The notes beneath the pieces are model-generated. The model worked only from the letters and a program-made list of their open reading frames with translations. It searched no databases and was not told the DNA's origin. From Trichomonas vaginalis G3 (taxonomy: Eukaryota > Parabasalia > Trichomonadida > Trichomonadidae), in contig NC_067207.1 in the NCBI RefSeq assembly GCF_026262505.1, positions 29,542,082 through 29,606,081 of the forward strand: DNA of 64,000 nucleotides. The letters run 5' to 3'. Below are positions 26,570 through 35,860 of this stretch, one piece after another. A program made the translations under genes and the position numbers. Position 1 is the stretch's first letter, and the number at the start of each line of letters is the position of its first letter.

Positions 26570-28194
26570 GTCAGCCGAATTTTTTTAGACTCTTGGAAAG
26601 ATTCCATATTCTCCGCATACTCTTGTTGAAGGTCAAGATTTTTCGGCTGTTCCAAATCTTCATCTAGTTCTGTGAAGTTAGTTTCCAAAGGAGGGACTTG
26701 TTCGTTTCCTTCAGGCTCTTCTAGCTGTTGTTGCTGAACTATTTCTTCCATGTCTGGTTGTATCTGAACTTCTTCCTGTTGAGTTTCTTGTACCTCATCT
26801 GCTGGCATTTCATATATTCCGAGACCGTTTTCAACAATTTCCCTATCTACGTCATCCGCATTCATAAGCCTTTGTTCTTTCGTTCCGTCTCTATTTTTTA
26901 CGCGTTTCATGACGAAAGTTGAATTGTCATTTAGCTCTGACATCAAATATCTCGGAGTAAATTCGTTCATGTCATTTGGATGATATGCTATTAAATCATA
27001 TCTCTTAGCGAGCTTGTATTTTCCAGGTTTGAAATTATATCCCATTTGGTGCTGAGTCATAAAGCTAAATAGGTTCGGGTCAGTATTTCCATCCTTGAAC
27101 TTTCTAATAGCTTCTTTATATCTGTCACTAAAGTCAACAGTATCTGGGAAACCACACTCTTCCTTCAGCATTTTTAAGAATTCTTGGTTTCCTTGTTCTC
27201 TACTTCTTTTATGTCCTTGCTCTGTTTGTGGTTGTTGTTGTGCAGGGTTTTGAACTGTTGGTTGCTGTGCTGGTTGTGCAGGGTTTTGAACTGTTGGTTG
27301 CTGTGCTGGTTGTGCAGGGTTTTGAACTGTTGGTTGCTGTGCTGGTTGTGGAGGTGGTTGTTGTGTTGGTTGTTGTGTTGGTTTTGGTGCATGCCTGTGT
27401 CTATGTCCATGTGACGATGTAAATGTTCTAGGTAGTCCTGGTGCAGGTGCTTCTCTTGGAGGGTTTGGTGGTATATAAGTTCCACCAGCTGGCACATATG
27501 TTCCATCTGCAGCGTAATGTCCTACCTGACTTTTCGTTCTTAAGAAAGCATTTACTAGGTCTGTTTTGGTCTGTTGTAACTCTTTTTCTTGACTTTCCAC
27601 AACAGTTGCTCTAACGGCGTCATAGGCACTTTGAACTGCCTGTCTCGTTGCTGCATCTGTTATTTTCGTCATATTTTGTGCTACTTCTTTTAACTCTTTG
27701 TCGAAACCTTCAGACTTCAGTTTCTTTCCAGATGAGAAGTCGTTCACTAGTTTCACCTTACTATGAAGAGCTTCGAAGGCATTCTTAAAGTCAGCATTCA
27801 TTAAAGCTTCATTTGAACTGTCTTCATCCGCTTGTATTTTTGTCCTTATTGACCCTATAAGTTGGGCTGCTTTAGCGTTGGCTTGGGCATCTAACCAGTC
27901 ATTGTTAGCTTTTATATATTCTGCGCTTTTCATTGCCTTTTGCATGGCTGCGTCGTTATTTTTACTTTCTAGTGCTAAGTTTTCATACTGTACGGTTTGG
28001 TTTTGCAACTGTAAAAGTTTTTCTGCCTTTACATTTGCTTCAACTTCTTTTTTATACTCATCGCTATCCATATATGTCTTCAGGGCTTTTTGTTTTATCT
28101 CTTCATCTTTCAGTACTTTATATTGAGTAGTATGGTTTTTCAAATTTATGACATCTTGTTCCATTTTTGCTACTTCTGCTGCTTTTTCTGACAC
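26563..28194 (-). CDS. Large coiled-coil protein with Pro/Gln repeats
   Basis: Roughly 540 residues: a long Ala/Lys/Glu-rich coiled coil in the first ~210, then a Pro/Gln-rich linker around 240-325 with three repeats of AQPAQQPTVQNP, then a globular C-terminal part with an acidic Gln-rich end. The 5' end is uncertain: no ATG is present at this edge, and coiled-coil coding potential continues toward 28378, so this gene appears broken about once. A scaffold-type role is likely by build only. Confidence 0.5.
   Translation of the reverse strand: MSEKAAEVAKMEQDVINLKNHTTQYKVLKDEEIKQKALKTYMDSDEYKKEVEANVKAEKLLQLQNQTVQYENLALESKNNDAAMQKAMKSAEYIKANNDWLDAQANAKAAQLIGSIRTKIQADEDSSNEALMNADFKNAFEALHSKVKLVNDFSSGKKLKSEGFDKELKEVAQNMTKITDAATRQAVQSAYDAVRATVVESQEKELQQTKTDLVNAFLRTKSQVGHYAADGTYVPAGGTYIPPNPPREAPAPGLPRTFTSSHGHRHRHAPKPTQQPTQQPPPQPAQQPTVQNPAQPAQQPTVQNPAQPAQQPTVQNPAQQQPQTEQGHKRSREQGNQEFLKMLKEECGFPDTVDFSDRYKEAIRKFKDGNTDPNLFSFMTQHQMGYNFKPGKYKLAKRYDLIAYHPNDMNEFTPRYLMSELNDNSTFVMKRVKNRDGTKEQRLMNADDVDREIVENGLGIYEMPADEVQETQQEEVQIQPDMEEIVQQQQLEEPEGNEQVPPLETNFTELDEDLEQPKNLDLQQEYAENMESFQESKKIRLTW
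27232..27380 (-). repeat. 36-bp coding minisatellite (Pro/Gln linker)
   Basis: Three near-identical 36-bp units encoding AQPAQQPTVQNP, followed by shorter PTQQ units. In-frame repeat typical of flexible linkers. Confidence 0.75.
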
Positions 28195-28378
28195 TTTTTT
28201 CGCATATTCCTCTGTACTTAGTTCTTTCAGTTGTTCTTCTTTCTTCTTTTCTCTACGTTTAACTCATTGAGTTTCTTTGTGTGTCTGTCATATTCTAGTT
28301 TCTTTTCGTTTTCACTTATTTGCTTCTGTATGTCTATGTTTGACTTTTTGACATCTGTTATTTGATTTTTGAGTGAAC

Positions 28379-28645
28379 TCAATTCATTTGACTTTGAGGG
28401 TTATAGGCTGTTCCGTCTGCAGCTCCACCATAGCCTGCCATTTTCGCTAAAAGTGCCGCTCTTAAACCTCCACTCTGTGCACCAAAAACTCGGTTTAAAA
28501 GCATAGGGTTGCTTGACATTTGTTGCAACATAGTGGGGTCATTCAGCATTTGTTGTTGCAACTGTTGTTGTGGTGTCAGTCTTACTATTGGATGTTTCAA
28601 TGCTCTCTTCCTCTTACGTATATTCTTACGTAGCTTACGTGGCAT
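28379..28645 (-). CDS. Small basic protein, 88 aa
   Basis: Start chosen at MPRKLRKNIRKRKRALKHP (28645), after a TTTTTAACTTCACTTAAA leader; a further upstream ATG lies in repeat sequence and is less likely. The N-terminal 20 residues are strongly basic, followed by a Gln/Met-rich middle and a Gly/Ala tail. It resembles small core or DNA-condensing proteins of adenovirus-like particles in composition only. Confidence 0.55.
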   Translation of the reverse strand: MPRKLRKNIRKRKRALKHPIVRLTPQQQLQQQMLNDPTMLQQMSSNPMLLNRVFGAQSGGLRAALLAKMAGYGGAADGTAYNPQSQMN

Positions 28646-29114
28646 TTTAAGTGAAGTTAAAAACGGTTTTTGACAAAACATTTACGAAGAAACCATGAAA
28701 ATTCATGAAAATTCATGAAAATTCAAGAGGGTAGAAAAGAGGTTAGAAAAGAGGTTAGATCTAACCTTCTACCCTAAAATATATTTTTGTCTGATTTACG
28801 CTCATTTCGATGAAATCTCAACAAAACATTTACGAAGAAACCATGAAAATTCATGAAAATTCATGAAAATTCAAGAGGTGAGAAAACAGGTGAGAAAACG
28901 GGTGACATCTCACCTCTTCACCTAAAATATATTTTTGTCTGATTTACGCTCATTACGAAGAAATCTCAACAAAACATTTACGAAGAAACCATGAAAATTC
29001 ATGAAAATTCATGAAAATTCAAGAGGGTAGAAAAGAGGTTAGAAAAGAGGTTAGATCTAACCTTCTACCTAAAATATATTTTTGTCTGATTTACGCTCAT
29101 TACGAAGAAATCTC
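28646..29114. repeat. Palindromic repeats near right end (copy A, reverse)
   Basis: Three units in reverse orientation: two with GGTTAGATCTAACC palindromes (near 28727-28775 and 29024-29070) flanking one with a GGTGAGATGTCACC-type stem and TCACC arms (28876-28925). All end with CCTAAAATATATTTTTGTCTG. No gene is visible. Confidence 0.75.
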
Positions 29115-29505
29115 AACAAAACATTTACGATGAAATTCATGAAAATTCATGAAAATTCATGACAAAACATTTACGATGAAATTCATGAAAATTCATGAAA
29201 ATTCATGACAAAACATTTACGATGAAATTCATGAAAATTCATGAAAATTCATGACAAAACATTTACGATGAAATTCATGAAAATTCATGAAAATTCATGA
29301 CAAAACATTTACGATGAAATTCATGAAAATTCATGAAATTCATGACAAAACATTTACGATGAAATTCATGAAAATTCATGAAAATTCATGACAAAACATT
29401 TACGATGAAATTCATGAAAATTCATGAAAATTCATGACAAAACATTTACGATGAAATTCATGAAAATTCATGAAAATTCATGACAAAACATTTACGATGA
29501 AATCT
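29115..29505. repeat. 46-bp tandem array near right terminus
   Basis: About eight copies of a 46-bp unit (GACAAAACATTTACGATGAA followed by three ATTCATGAAA-type steps), almost perfect. The array sits directly inside the right terminal repeat. Possible origin-like iterons or an expansion product; function unknown. Confidence 0.8.
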
Positions 29506-29599
29506 CAACAAAACATTTCGATGAAGAAATCTCAACAAAAAAGTCGACGGCTGGTCGGCTGGGGGTTCGGTCCTCCTCTTGGGTCTTGGGAAAAATTCT

Positions 29600-29706
29600 T
29601 AGGGCTAGAAGGCACGAAGTGCCTGGAGGCCCTCCGAATATAAACTTCATTTATACTAAACATCCTCAGGGCTAGAAGGCACGAAGTGCCTGGGAGCCCC
29701 ACTACC
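29600..29706 (-). repeat. Polinton terminal inverted repeat, right (copy A)
   Basis: Inverted counterpart of 5544-5660, with two copies of the AGGGCTAGAAGGCACGAAGT hairpin block and the TATACTAAACATC block, ending CCCCACTACC before the T-tract. Confidence 0.8.
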
Positions 29707-29725
29707 TTTTTTTTTTTTTTTTTTT

Positions 29726-29731
29726 AAGATA
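29726..29731. repeat. 6-bp target duplication of Polinton copy A, right
   Basis: AAGATA, an exact match to 5509-5514 across the 24.2-kb insertion. Confidence 0.8.
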
Positions 29732-30126
29732 TAAATCAAATTTGAAATTCAACAAATCTTGTTATGATTAAGTTGAATATTGTACTCTAATTAAGAGTTT
29801 TCAGTTATGAACTCAGGTATTATATAATAAAAGTATAACTCAGGATAATAAAGAGGTTTTTAAAATGTAGATCTGAAAATCAAACTACCATGTTTGATAT
29901 GATTAAGTTGAATAATGTTATTTTATTAAATGGTTCAAATCTGTGAAATCGGCAATTACAAATTAAAGGCGTAGTTCAAAAAATTAAAGAGATTTTAAAA
30001 ATTTAATATCAGAATTAAACTAAAAAAAGGATTTAGTTATTTCAGTAATTATCAGAAAAGGTTAAAAAGATAGGGTAAGTAATGAGACTTGAGTGAGATG
30101 TGAGAAATCATATGTAAATAATTAGA
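29732..30126. other. hAT-like element interior, AT-rich, no gene
   Basis: AT-rich sequence rich in TTAAGTTGAAT-like and GATTTAAAATT-like short motifs. No reading frame or transposase remnant could be supported. Confidence 0.5.
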
Positions 30127-32146
30127 TATCTGGTTAGTAAGGTAGTAATGAGAGTTAAGATCTGGTTAGTAAGGTAGTAATGAGAGTTAAGATCTGGTTA
30201 GTAAGGTAGTAATGAGAGTTAAGATCTGGTTAGTAAGGTAGTAATGAGAGTTAAGATCTGGTTAGTAAGGTAGTAATGAGAGTTAAGATCTGGTTAGTAA
30301 GGTAGTAATGAGAGTTAAGATCTGGTTAGTAAGGTAGTAATGAGAGTTAAGATCTGGTTAGTAAGGTAGTAATGAGAGTTAAGATCTGGTTAGTAAGGTA
30401 GTAATGAGAGTTAAGATCTGGTTAGTAAGGTAGTAATGAGAGTTAAGATCTGGTTAGTAAGGTAGTAATGAGAGTTAAGATCTGGTTAGTAAGGTAGTAG
30501 ATAATGAGAGTTAAGAAGATCTGGTTAGTAAGGTAGTAATGAGAGTTAAGATCTGGTTAGTAAGGTAGTAATGAGAGTTAAGATCTGGTTAGTAAGGTAG
30601 TAATGAGAGTTAAGATCTGGTTAGTAAGGTAGTAATGAGAGTTAAGATCTGGTTAGTAAGGTAGTAATGAGAGTTAAGATCTGGTTAGTAAGGTAGTAAT
30701 GAGAGTTAAGATCTGGTTAGTAAGGTAGTAATGAGAGTTAAGATCTGGTTAGTAAGGTAGTAATGAGAGTTAAGATCTGGTTAGTAAGGTAGTAATGAGA
30801 GTTAAGATCTGGTTAGTAAGGTAGTAATGAGAGTTAAGATCTGGTTAGTAAGGTAGTAATGAGAGTTAAGATCTGGTTAGTAAGGTAGTAATGAGAGTTA
30901 AGATCTGGTTAGTAAGGTAGTAATGAGAGTTAAGATCTGGTTAGTAAGGTAGTAATGAGAGTTAAGATCTGGTTAGTAAGGTAGTAATGAGAGTTAAGAT
31001 CTGGTTAGTAAGGTAGTAATGAGAGTTAAGATCTGGTTAGTAAGGTAGTAATGAGAGTTAAGATCTGGTTAGTAAGGTAGTAATGAGAGTTAAGATCTGG
31101 TTAGTAAGGTAGTAATGAGAGTTAAGATCTGGTTAGTAAGGTAGTAATGAGAGTTAAGATCTGGTTAGTAAGGTAGTAATGAGAGTTAAGATCTGGTTAG
31201 TAAGGTAGTAATGAGAGTTAAGATCTGGTTAGTAAGGTAGTAATGAGAGTTAAGATCTGGTTAGTAAGGTAGTAATGAGAGTTAAGATCTGGTTAGTAAG
31301 GTAGTAATGAGAGTTAAGATCTGGTTAGTAAGGTAGTAATGAGAGTTAAGATCTGGTTAGTAAGGTAGTAATGAGAGTTAAGATCTGGTTAGTAAGGTAG
31401 TAATGAGAGTTAAGATCTGGTTAGTAAGGTAGTAATGAGAGTTAAGATCTGGTTAGTAAGGTAGTAATGAGAGTTAAGATCTGGTTAGTAAGGTAGTAAT
31501 GAGAGTTAAGATCTGGTTAGTAAGGTAGTAATGAGAGTTAAGATCTGGTTAGTAAGGTAGTAATGAGAGTTAAGATCTGGTTAGTAAGGTAGTAATGAGA
31601 GTTAAGATCTGGTTAGTAAGGTAGTAATGAGAGTTAAGATCTGGTTAGTAAGGTAGTAATGAGAGTTAAGATCTGGTTAGTAAGGTAGTAATGAGAGTTA
31701 AGATCTGGTTAGTAAGGTAGTAATGAGAGTTAAGATCTGGTTAGTAAGGTAGTAATGAGAGTTAAGATCTGGTTAGTAAGGTAGTAATGAGAGTTAAGAT
31801 CTGGTTAGTAAGGTAGTAATGAGAGTTAAGATCTGGTTAGTAAGGTAGTAATGAGAGTTAAGATCTGGTTAGTAAGGTAGTAATGAGAGTTAAGATCTGG
31901 TTAGTAAGGTAGTAATGAGAGTTAAGATCTGGTTAGTAAGGTAGTAATGAGAGTTAAGATCTGGTTAGTAAGGTAGTAATGAGAGTTAAGATCTGGTTAG
32001 TAAGGTAGTAATGAGAGTTAAGATCTGGTTAGTAAGGTAGTAATGAGAGTTAAGATCTGGTTAGTAAGGTAGTAATGAGAGTTAAGATCTGGTTAGTAAG
32101 GTAGTAATGAGAGTTAAGATCTGGTTAGTAAGGTAGTAATGAGAGA
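30127..32146 (+). repeat. 32-bp minisatellite array (about 63 copies)
   Basis: Unit GATCTGGTTAGTAAGGTAGT plus AATGAGAGTTAA, repeated for about 2.0 kb with almost no variation. One variant unit with small insertions lies near 30490-30520. The homogeneity suggests recent expansion or an assembly-sensitive repeat. It lies inside the hAT-like element. No spacers, so it is not a CRISPR array. Confidence 0.95.
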
Positions 32147-32875
32147 TCTGCGGGCAGTAATGATACATCTATGAGTACATAACTAAAACCTGAGTTCTAT
32201 GAGCGAAATCTGAGAGCTGAAAGCCGAGAGATCTAAGGTAAGTAATGAGAGAAGAGAATTTGAAATTTTACAAAATACGTTTACTCATACAAAATAATTC
32301 GCATTCTTTTATAACGAATCTCAATGCCAATTAATACATAAAACAGATTTTAGCAATCAATTGCAAGATTTAGAAAGATTTATTTATAATCTCAGCCAAA
32401 TTAACAAATATTTTATTGATTTCGTAAAAAATAGCAATAAAACATAAAAATATGACATTCTATTTTTCCAAAAAAATTTCAAAAAATCATTTTTTAACAT
32501 GAAATTTATATTTTTTTAATTTTTTTTTTAAATTTTGAATTTTTTTTGGAATTTTCAATCATGTCAAAAGTCGGGATCTACAAATGTATTCTCTTTGACA
32601 TAGGATAAAAATATCCTTTCTTATAATTTCATTGTAAAATAAAATTTTCTTAAATTTATTGAATCCAAACTTAACTTTGCAACATTTTATTATCATAAAA
32701 ACTAAGAAACATCAGGTAAACTTCAATTTGGAGAGCTTAAAATCATATCTAAATTGAAAAATAAGGGGAAAAAAATTGTAAAAAAAAATCTCATTAGATG
32801 GGGCAAAAAGTGACTTTTTTAATGTGGTTTTTAAAAAAATCGTGCCAGCTGGCCAAAAAAGGTGTGCCAGCAGGC
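32147..32875. other. hAT-like element right arm, AT-rich, no gene
   Basis: AT-rich with long A and T runs. GTGCCAG and TGGCC motifs cluster at 32842-32882, mirroring the left end. No coding region is visible. Confidence 0.55.
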
Positions 32876-32896
32876 GTGCCAGTTTGTACAACCCTA
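32876..32896 (-). repeat. hAT-like terminal inverted repeat, right
   Basis: Exact 21-bp inverted match to 5150-5170, followed by the target duplication AAAATTTA at 32897-32904. Confidence 0.8.
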
Positions 32897-32939
32897 AAAA
32901 TTTATATTAACAACAAAAGTGTATTTAATTAATACAAAT

Positions 32940-34449
32940 CATTCAATTCGGAGTAATATATATTATCTCCACAGAATTTATTATGGCTTGGATCAGATTT
33001 AACTTTCTCATAGAATTCTGTTACATTACAATTATGAAGAATCTAACTCTGTTGTCAATTTCTAATATCTTCTTAATAACAGATAAATCAATCATAAATT
33101 CAGAATCAGGAATATCATTTGCATAACTAGGCCATTTTTGCTTATCAACTGTCTCAATTAAAAAGCTTTATATATTTGAAGTTTGATTCAATATCAATTG
33201 CAGCTGGTGATCCAATATGTCCAAGATTCATGTTCTTATTATAAACTGCCCAAATTCCTAACGATTGGCAAAATCCAATATTTGCCCAATCTTCAAAATT
33301 CGATCCTATAAAATAGATTCCTGTTTTTCTTTCATCATCATTGCTTTAAATCCAGATGAACCAGGTGGAGTTATAAAATATTTTGCTCCTGCCAATACTT
33401 GAACACATGATTTTATCGAACCTAATTGTGAATCATCATGAAACTCCCATCTTATATTCATGAAATGATTTTTTACAACAACTATGAGTTCTTGGATATT
33501 AGTTACATGTCTTGCTCTTCCATATGGTCTATTTGTAATGACACCATAATTAGGAATGAATATCTGATAAATTATATAATTTGAAAATGTGATCTCTTAA
33601 TTCACAATTGAAATGAACTTGCCCATTCGGCCGATCTTGGGGTGATAAGACGTATAAATTGTGGACGAGTTCAAAACTCCATGATAAATGATGTAATGGA
33701 ACATCTTGGAATCCAAGTTCATCCAAGTTTCTTCTAACATACCCTTGATTACCCATTATTGCAAGCTTTGACTTCTTAACAATATCTTTTGGAAGGTATA
33801 GTAAACCTGCCATAGGTGAGTCACTTATAAAATGGCCCCAAGGACCAAAATGAATTGATCCAAGTATTAAATGATCGATTTCTCTATGAGAATTAGTGAT
33901 TCTTGATTTACTATATGTTTTCTTGGCCCATGGGAATATGAGAAAAGAATCATCTGTGAAAATTCCTTGACTTGTAACTAAAACATGCTGGAAATGATAA
34001 TAAGTTGTAAATTCTCGGGCAGCTGCTGAAAAACAAAATAAAACATCATAAATTCTACCTTTTCCAATTAACATGACAAGTTTATTGTCAGCATATGGAC
34101 TAATAAAATTCAGTTCTTTCATTTCTGCTATATTTTTACACTCAAATGCTTTAATCTCTTTTGAAATCGTAAATTCCTCTTTGATTTGAAATTTCTGGAC
34201 AGGATGTAAGATCGTTATTATTCCTATTACATTGAAAAACTCTGAAAAATTTACCGAAATTGCAAAACAAAGCATAAGGATATTATAAATACAAGCAATA
34301 AATAATGTATATCGATTACTATGGGGAAAAGACTCATCAGCTTCCATATTTGATGATAAAAGAGGGTTTTGTTTTCTTTTATTTTGAATATTTTTATCCT
34401 CCTTATGATATAAATTTTCTTTTAATTGCATAAAGACATATAAATCCAA
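32940..34449 (-). pseudogene. GT61-like (DUF563) glycosyltransferase, host pseudogene
   Basis: The first 299 codons are open: a basic cytosolic tail, one membrane segment near residues 47-67 (type II Golgi topology), then a glycosyltransferase-like region (HFGPWGHFISDSPMAGLL). The reading frame shifts near 33560; homologous sequence continues as IFIPNYGVITNRPYGRARHV and FITPPGSSGFKAMMM, the latter resembling the PPG-type motif of the GT61 family. Further frame changes lie near 33330 and 33175, and stops follow. It is therefore a decayed host gene or one damaged by sequencing errors. Convergent with the BEACH gene before the transposons arrived. The family assignment is moderate. Confidence 0.6.
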
Positions 34450-35070
34450 GAATGTTTAAAAATTGAATTTCTTTGAGGAGGATTAATAATTAAATGCACT
34501 TTGAAAAAATCAAACTGTTTCCAATATATTCTTCTTGATATTGGTTTTCAAATGCGGTTCATTAATATTGGGCCAATTTTTGTATTATTTTGTCATTCTG
34601 ATTTTACATATCTAAAAATTCAAAATCATGCGCTTAAATGAAGTCTACAATCATAAATTCATGTAGTTATTGCCAATGGAAAACTTATTTTTAATTAATA
34701 TTTATTGCTTTTTTTTTCAAATTGTCTCCTCATAAATTTGACAGCAGAAATCGAATCAGCGGAGCCAGAAGAATCAGATTACGTGTGGAAAATAGGTTTT
34801 GAACGCTTAGATAGGGCTAAAATGAGACTTTATGAGATGTGTTGTATAATTATAGTTTTTGCGATAATGTGTCATGAGATCAGAATATGAAGAGAGTAAA
34901 TATGTATTATTGTCACAGGTTTATATGTGGGGATAGCTCGATAGAGTCTCTAAAAGAGATTAGTACGTGAGTAAGGCGATTTAATAAACAAAAGAAAGAA
35001 ATAATTAATTTTTTTTTTAACTTCGAAAAGATTGTATGAAAGTGTCTTTGATTGTAAGATACATTTAGAT
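34450..35070. other. Host intergenic AT-rich DNA, nothing recognised
   Basis: A 61-codon open frame at 34705-34890 has no recognisable features and is not supported as a gene. No repeats or RNA-like structures were seen. Confidence 0.4.
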
Positions 35071-35255
35071 CGACAAGAGTGTATTGTGCACTCTTGTCGG
35101 TCAAACTTCCGCATTCAAGTTATGAATGCGGAAGATTGTCTCATTCTGGGAGACATGCAGTGACAATGTCTCCCGGAATGAGACATGCAGACCGACAAGA
35201 GTGCACAATACACTCTTGTCGGTCGAAGTTTTGCAATCGCGTTGTGATTGCAAAA
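35071..35255. other. Cluster of five consecutive perfect hairpins
   Basis: Hairpin 1 (35071-35099): 11-bp stem, 7-nt loop TATTGTG. Hairpin 2 (35106-35134): 11-bp stem CTTCCGCATTC, 7-nt loop. Hairpin 3 (35138-35184): 19-bp stem with one G-T pair, 9-nt loop. Hairpin 4 (35190-35224): 14-bp stem, 7-nt loop CACAATA, an inverted copy of hairpin 1. Hairpin 5 (35229-35255): 10-bp stem TTTTGCAATC, 7-nt loop. Hairpins 1-2 and 4-5 form a repeated pair with common flanks (GGTC-AA and AAGATTGT) but different second stems that still pair perfectly. Possibly a structured RNA or a recombination structure. No known family. Confidence 0.75.
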
Positions 35256-35423
35256 GATTGTGCTATTCCTGCATATTTTCTACGAGCCTGCTTCATAAAA
35301 TTGAATCCTTCTATCCAAATTAAATGCGATTTCGCTAATCTTTCATCTAAAATCACTAATCAGAAGCATATTGCAAGTTAACTTGAACCGGCATGTTCCT
35401 CCTATCCTGTCTTTCAGTTCTTT

Positions 35424-35643
35424 CTATCAGCCATGGTTCACAAGGAGGAGAGCTTTGCGCACAATCAGACATAAGATTGCGGCAGAGGAACCGGGAAGAG
35501 AGCAGCTTGAAGCGGTAAGATGTCCGAATGCTGTCTCCCAGGTGTATCTGTCAGGCAAAGTTCACAAGGAGGAGAGCTTTGCGCACAATCAAACAGAAGA
35601 TTGCGGCAGAGGAACCGGGAAGAGAGCAGCTTGAAGCGGTAAG
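35424..35643. repeat. GC-rich 124-bp tandem duplication
   Basis: Two copies (35436-35519 and 35560-35643, similarity starting about 12 bp earlier) of an 84-bp segment containing GTTCACAAGGAGGAGAGC and GCGGCAGAGGAACCGGGAAG, at a period of 124 bp. Each has small hairpins, for example CAATC/GATTG. Composition is unlike the AT-rich surroundings. Its nature is unknown. Confidence 0.7.
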
Positions 35644-35699
35644 CTGTTTTCAAGTCTTTAGTTAACAAACTTTAACAAAAGACATCTAAAAAATTTGAA

Positions 35700-35860
35700 A
35701 TAATTGCAAAATAATGCCGTCAGGTAATGCGCACCTAAGGGAGGTGTTTTGCGGGAGCTGGGGGTATCTTGGTGAGTACTCAGGAGGCCAAGAAGGGCAC
35801 CCCAACCGACATTTTGCTGACGCATTGTGTAAGCAACCATTCTGATAACAGCTCAAACCG
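35700..35860. other. GC-rich structured segment of unknown nature
   Basis: Contains CACCT-AAGGG-AGGTG and a longer imperfect hairpin (GGGGTATCTTGG pairing with CCAAGA...ACCCC around 35761-35804). It may belong with the hairpin cluster and duplication upstream as one structured locus. No RNA family was recognised. Confidence 0.4.

Larger units (their letters stand above)
5515..29725. mobile_element. Polinton-like element, copy A (24.2 kb)
   Basis: Virus-like element with a 29-nt A-tract at the left end and a 19-nt T-tract at the right end, about 110-bp terminal inverted repeats, and a 6-bp target duplication. Recognisable parts: adenine methyltransferase, fibre protein, retrovirus-type integrase, KilA-N and GIY-YIG genes, packaging ATPase, SF3 helicase, minor and major capsid candidates. 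No DNA polymerase B or adenovirus-type protease was recognised. Both ends are present, but the copy is broken, with roughly 10-20 breaks, most of them in the 10-11 kb and 14-23 kb zones. Intact target duplications and very high similarity to copy B indicate a young insertion, later than the hAT-like element it sits in. Confidence 0.85.
5150..32896. mobile_element. Non-autonomous hAT-like DNA transposon, split by a Polinton
   Basis: Both ends carry an exact 21-bp inverted repeat beginning TAGGGTTGTACAAACTGG, flanked by the 8-bp duplication AAAATTTA. Termini of the TAGGG type with 8-bp duplications are characteristic of hAT elements. Subterminal GTGCCAG and TGGCC motifs are scattered at both ends, as expected for transposase binding sites. 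Without the nested Polinton and its duplication the element is about 3.5 kb (5150-5514 and 29732-32896). No transposase reading frame is visible, so it would need a partner in trans. Most of its right arm is a 32-bp minisatellite. The assignment to hAT rests on ends and duplication only. Confidence 0.75.

Noticed and set aside
27174-27506. Overlapping His/Gln-rich and Cys/Leu/Val-rich frames over the Pro/Gln linker
   Set aside because: They are other-frame readings of the 36-bp repeat in the large coiled-coil gene.
30127-32146. Possible CRISPR-like array
   Set aside because: The 32-bp units are contiguous and identical, with no spacers; it is a minisatellite in a eukaryotic transposon.
35079-35381. 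100-codon frame across the hairpin cluster
   Set aside because: Frames are open on both strands because of the palindromes; no protein feature is convincing.
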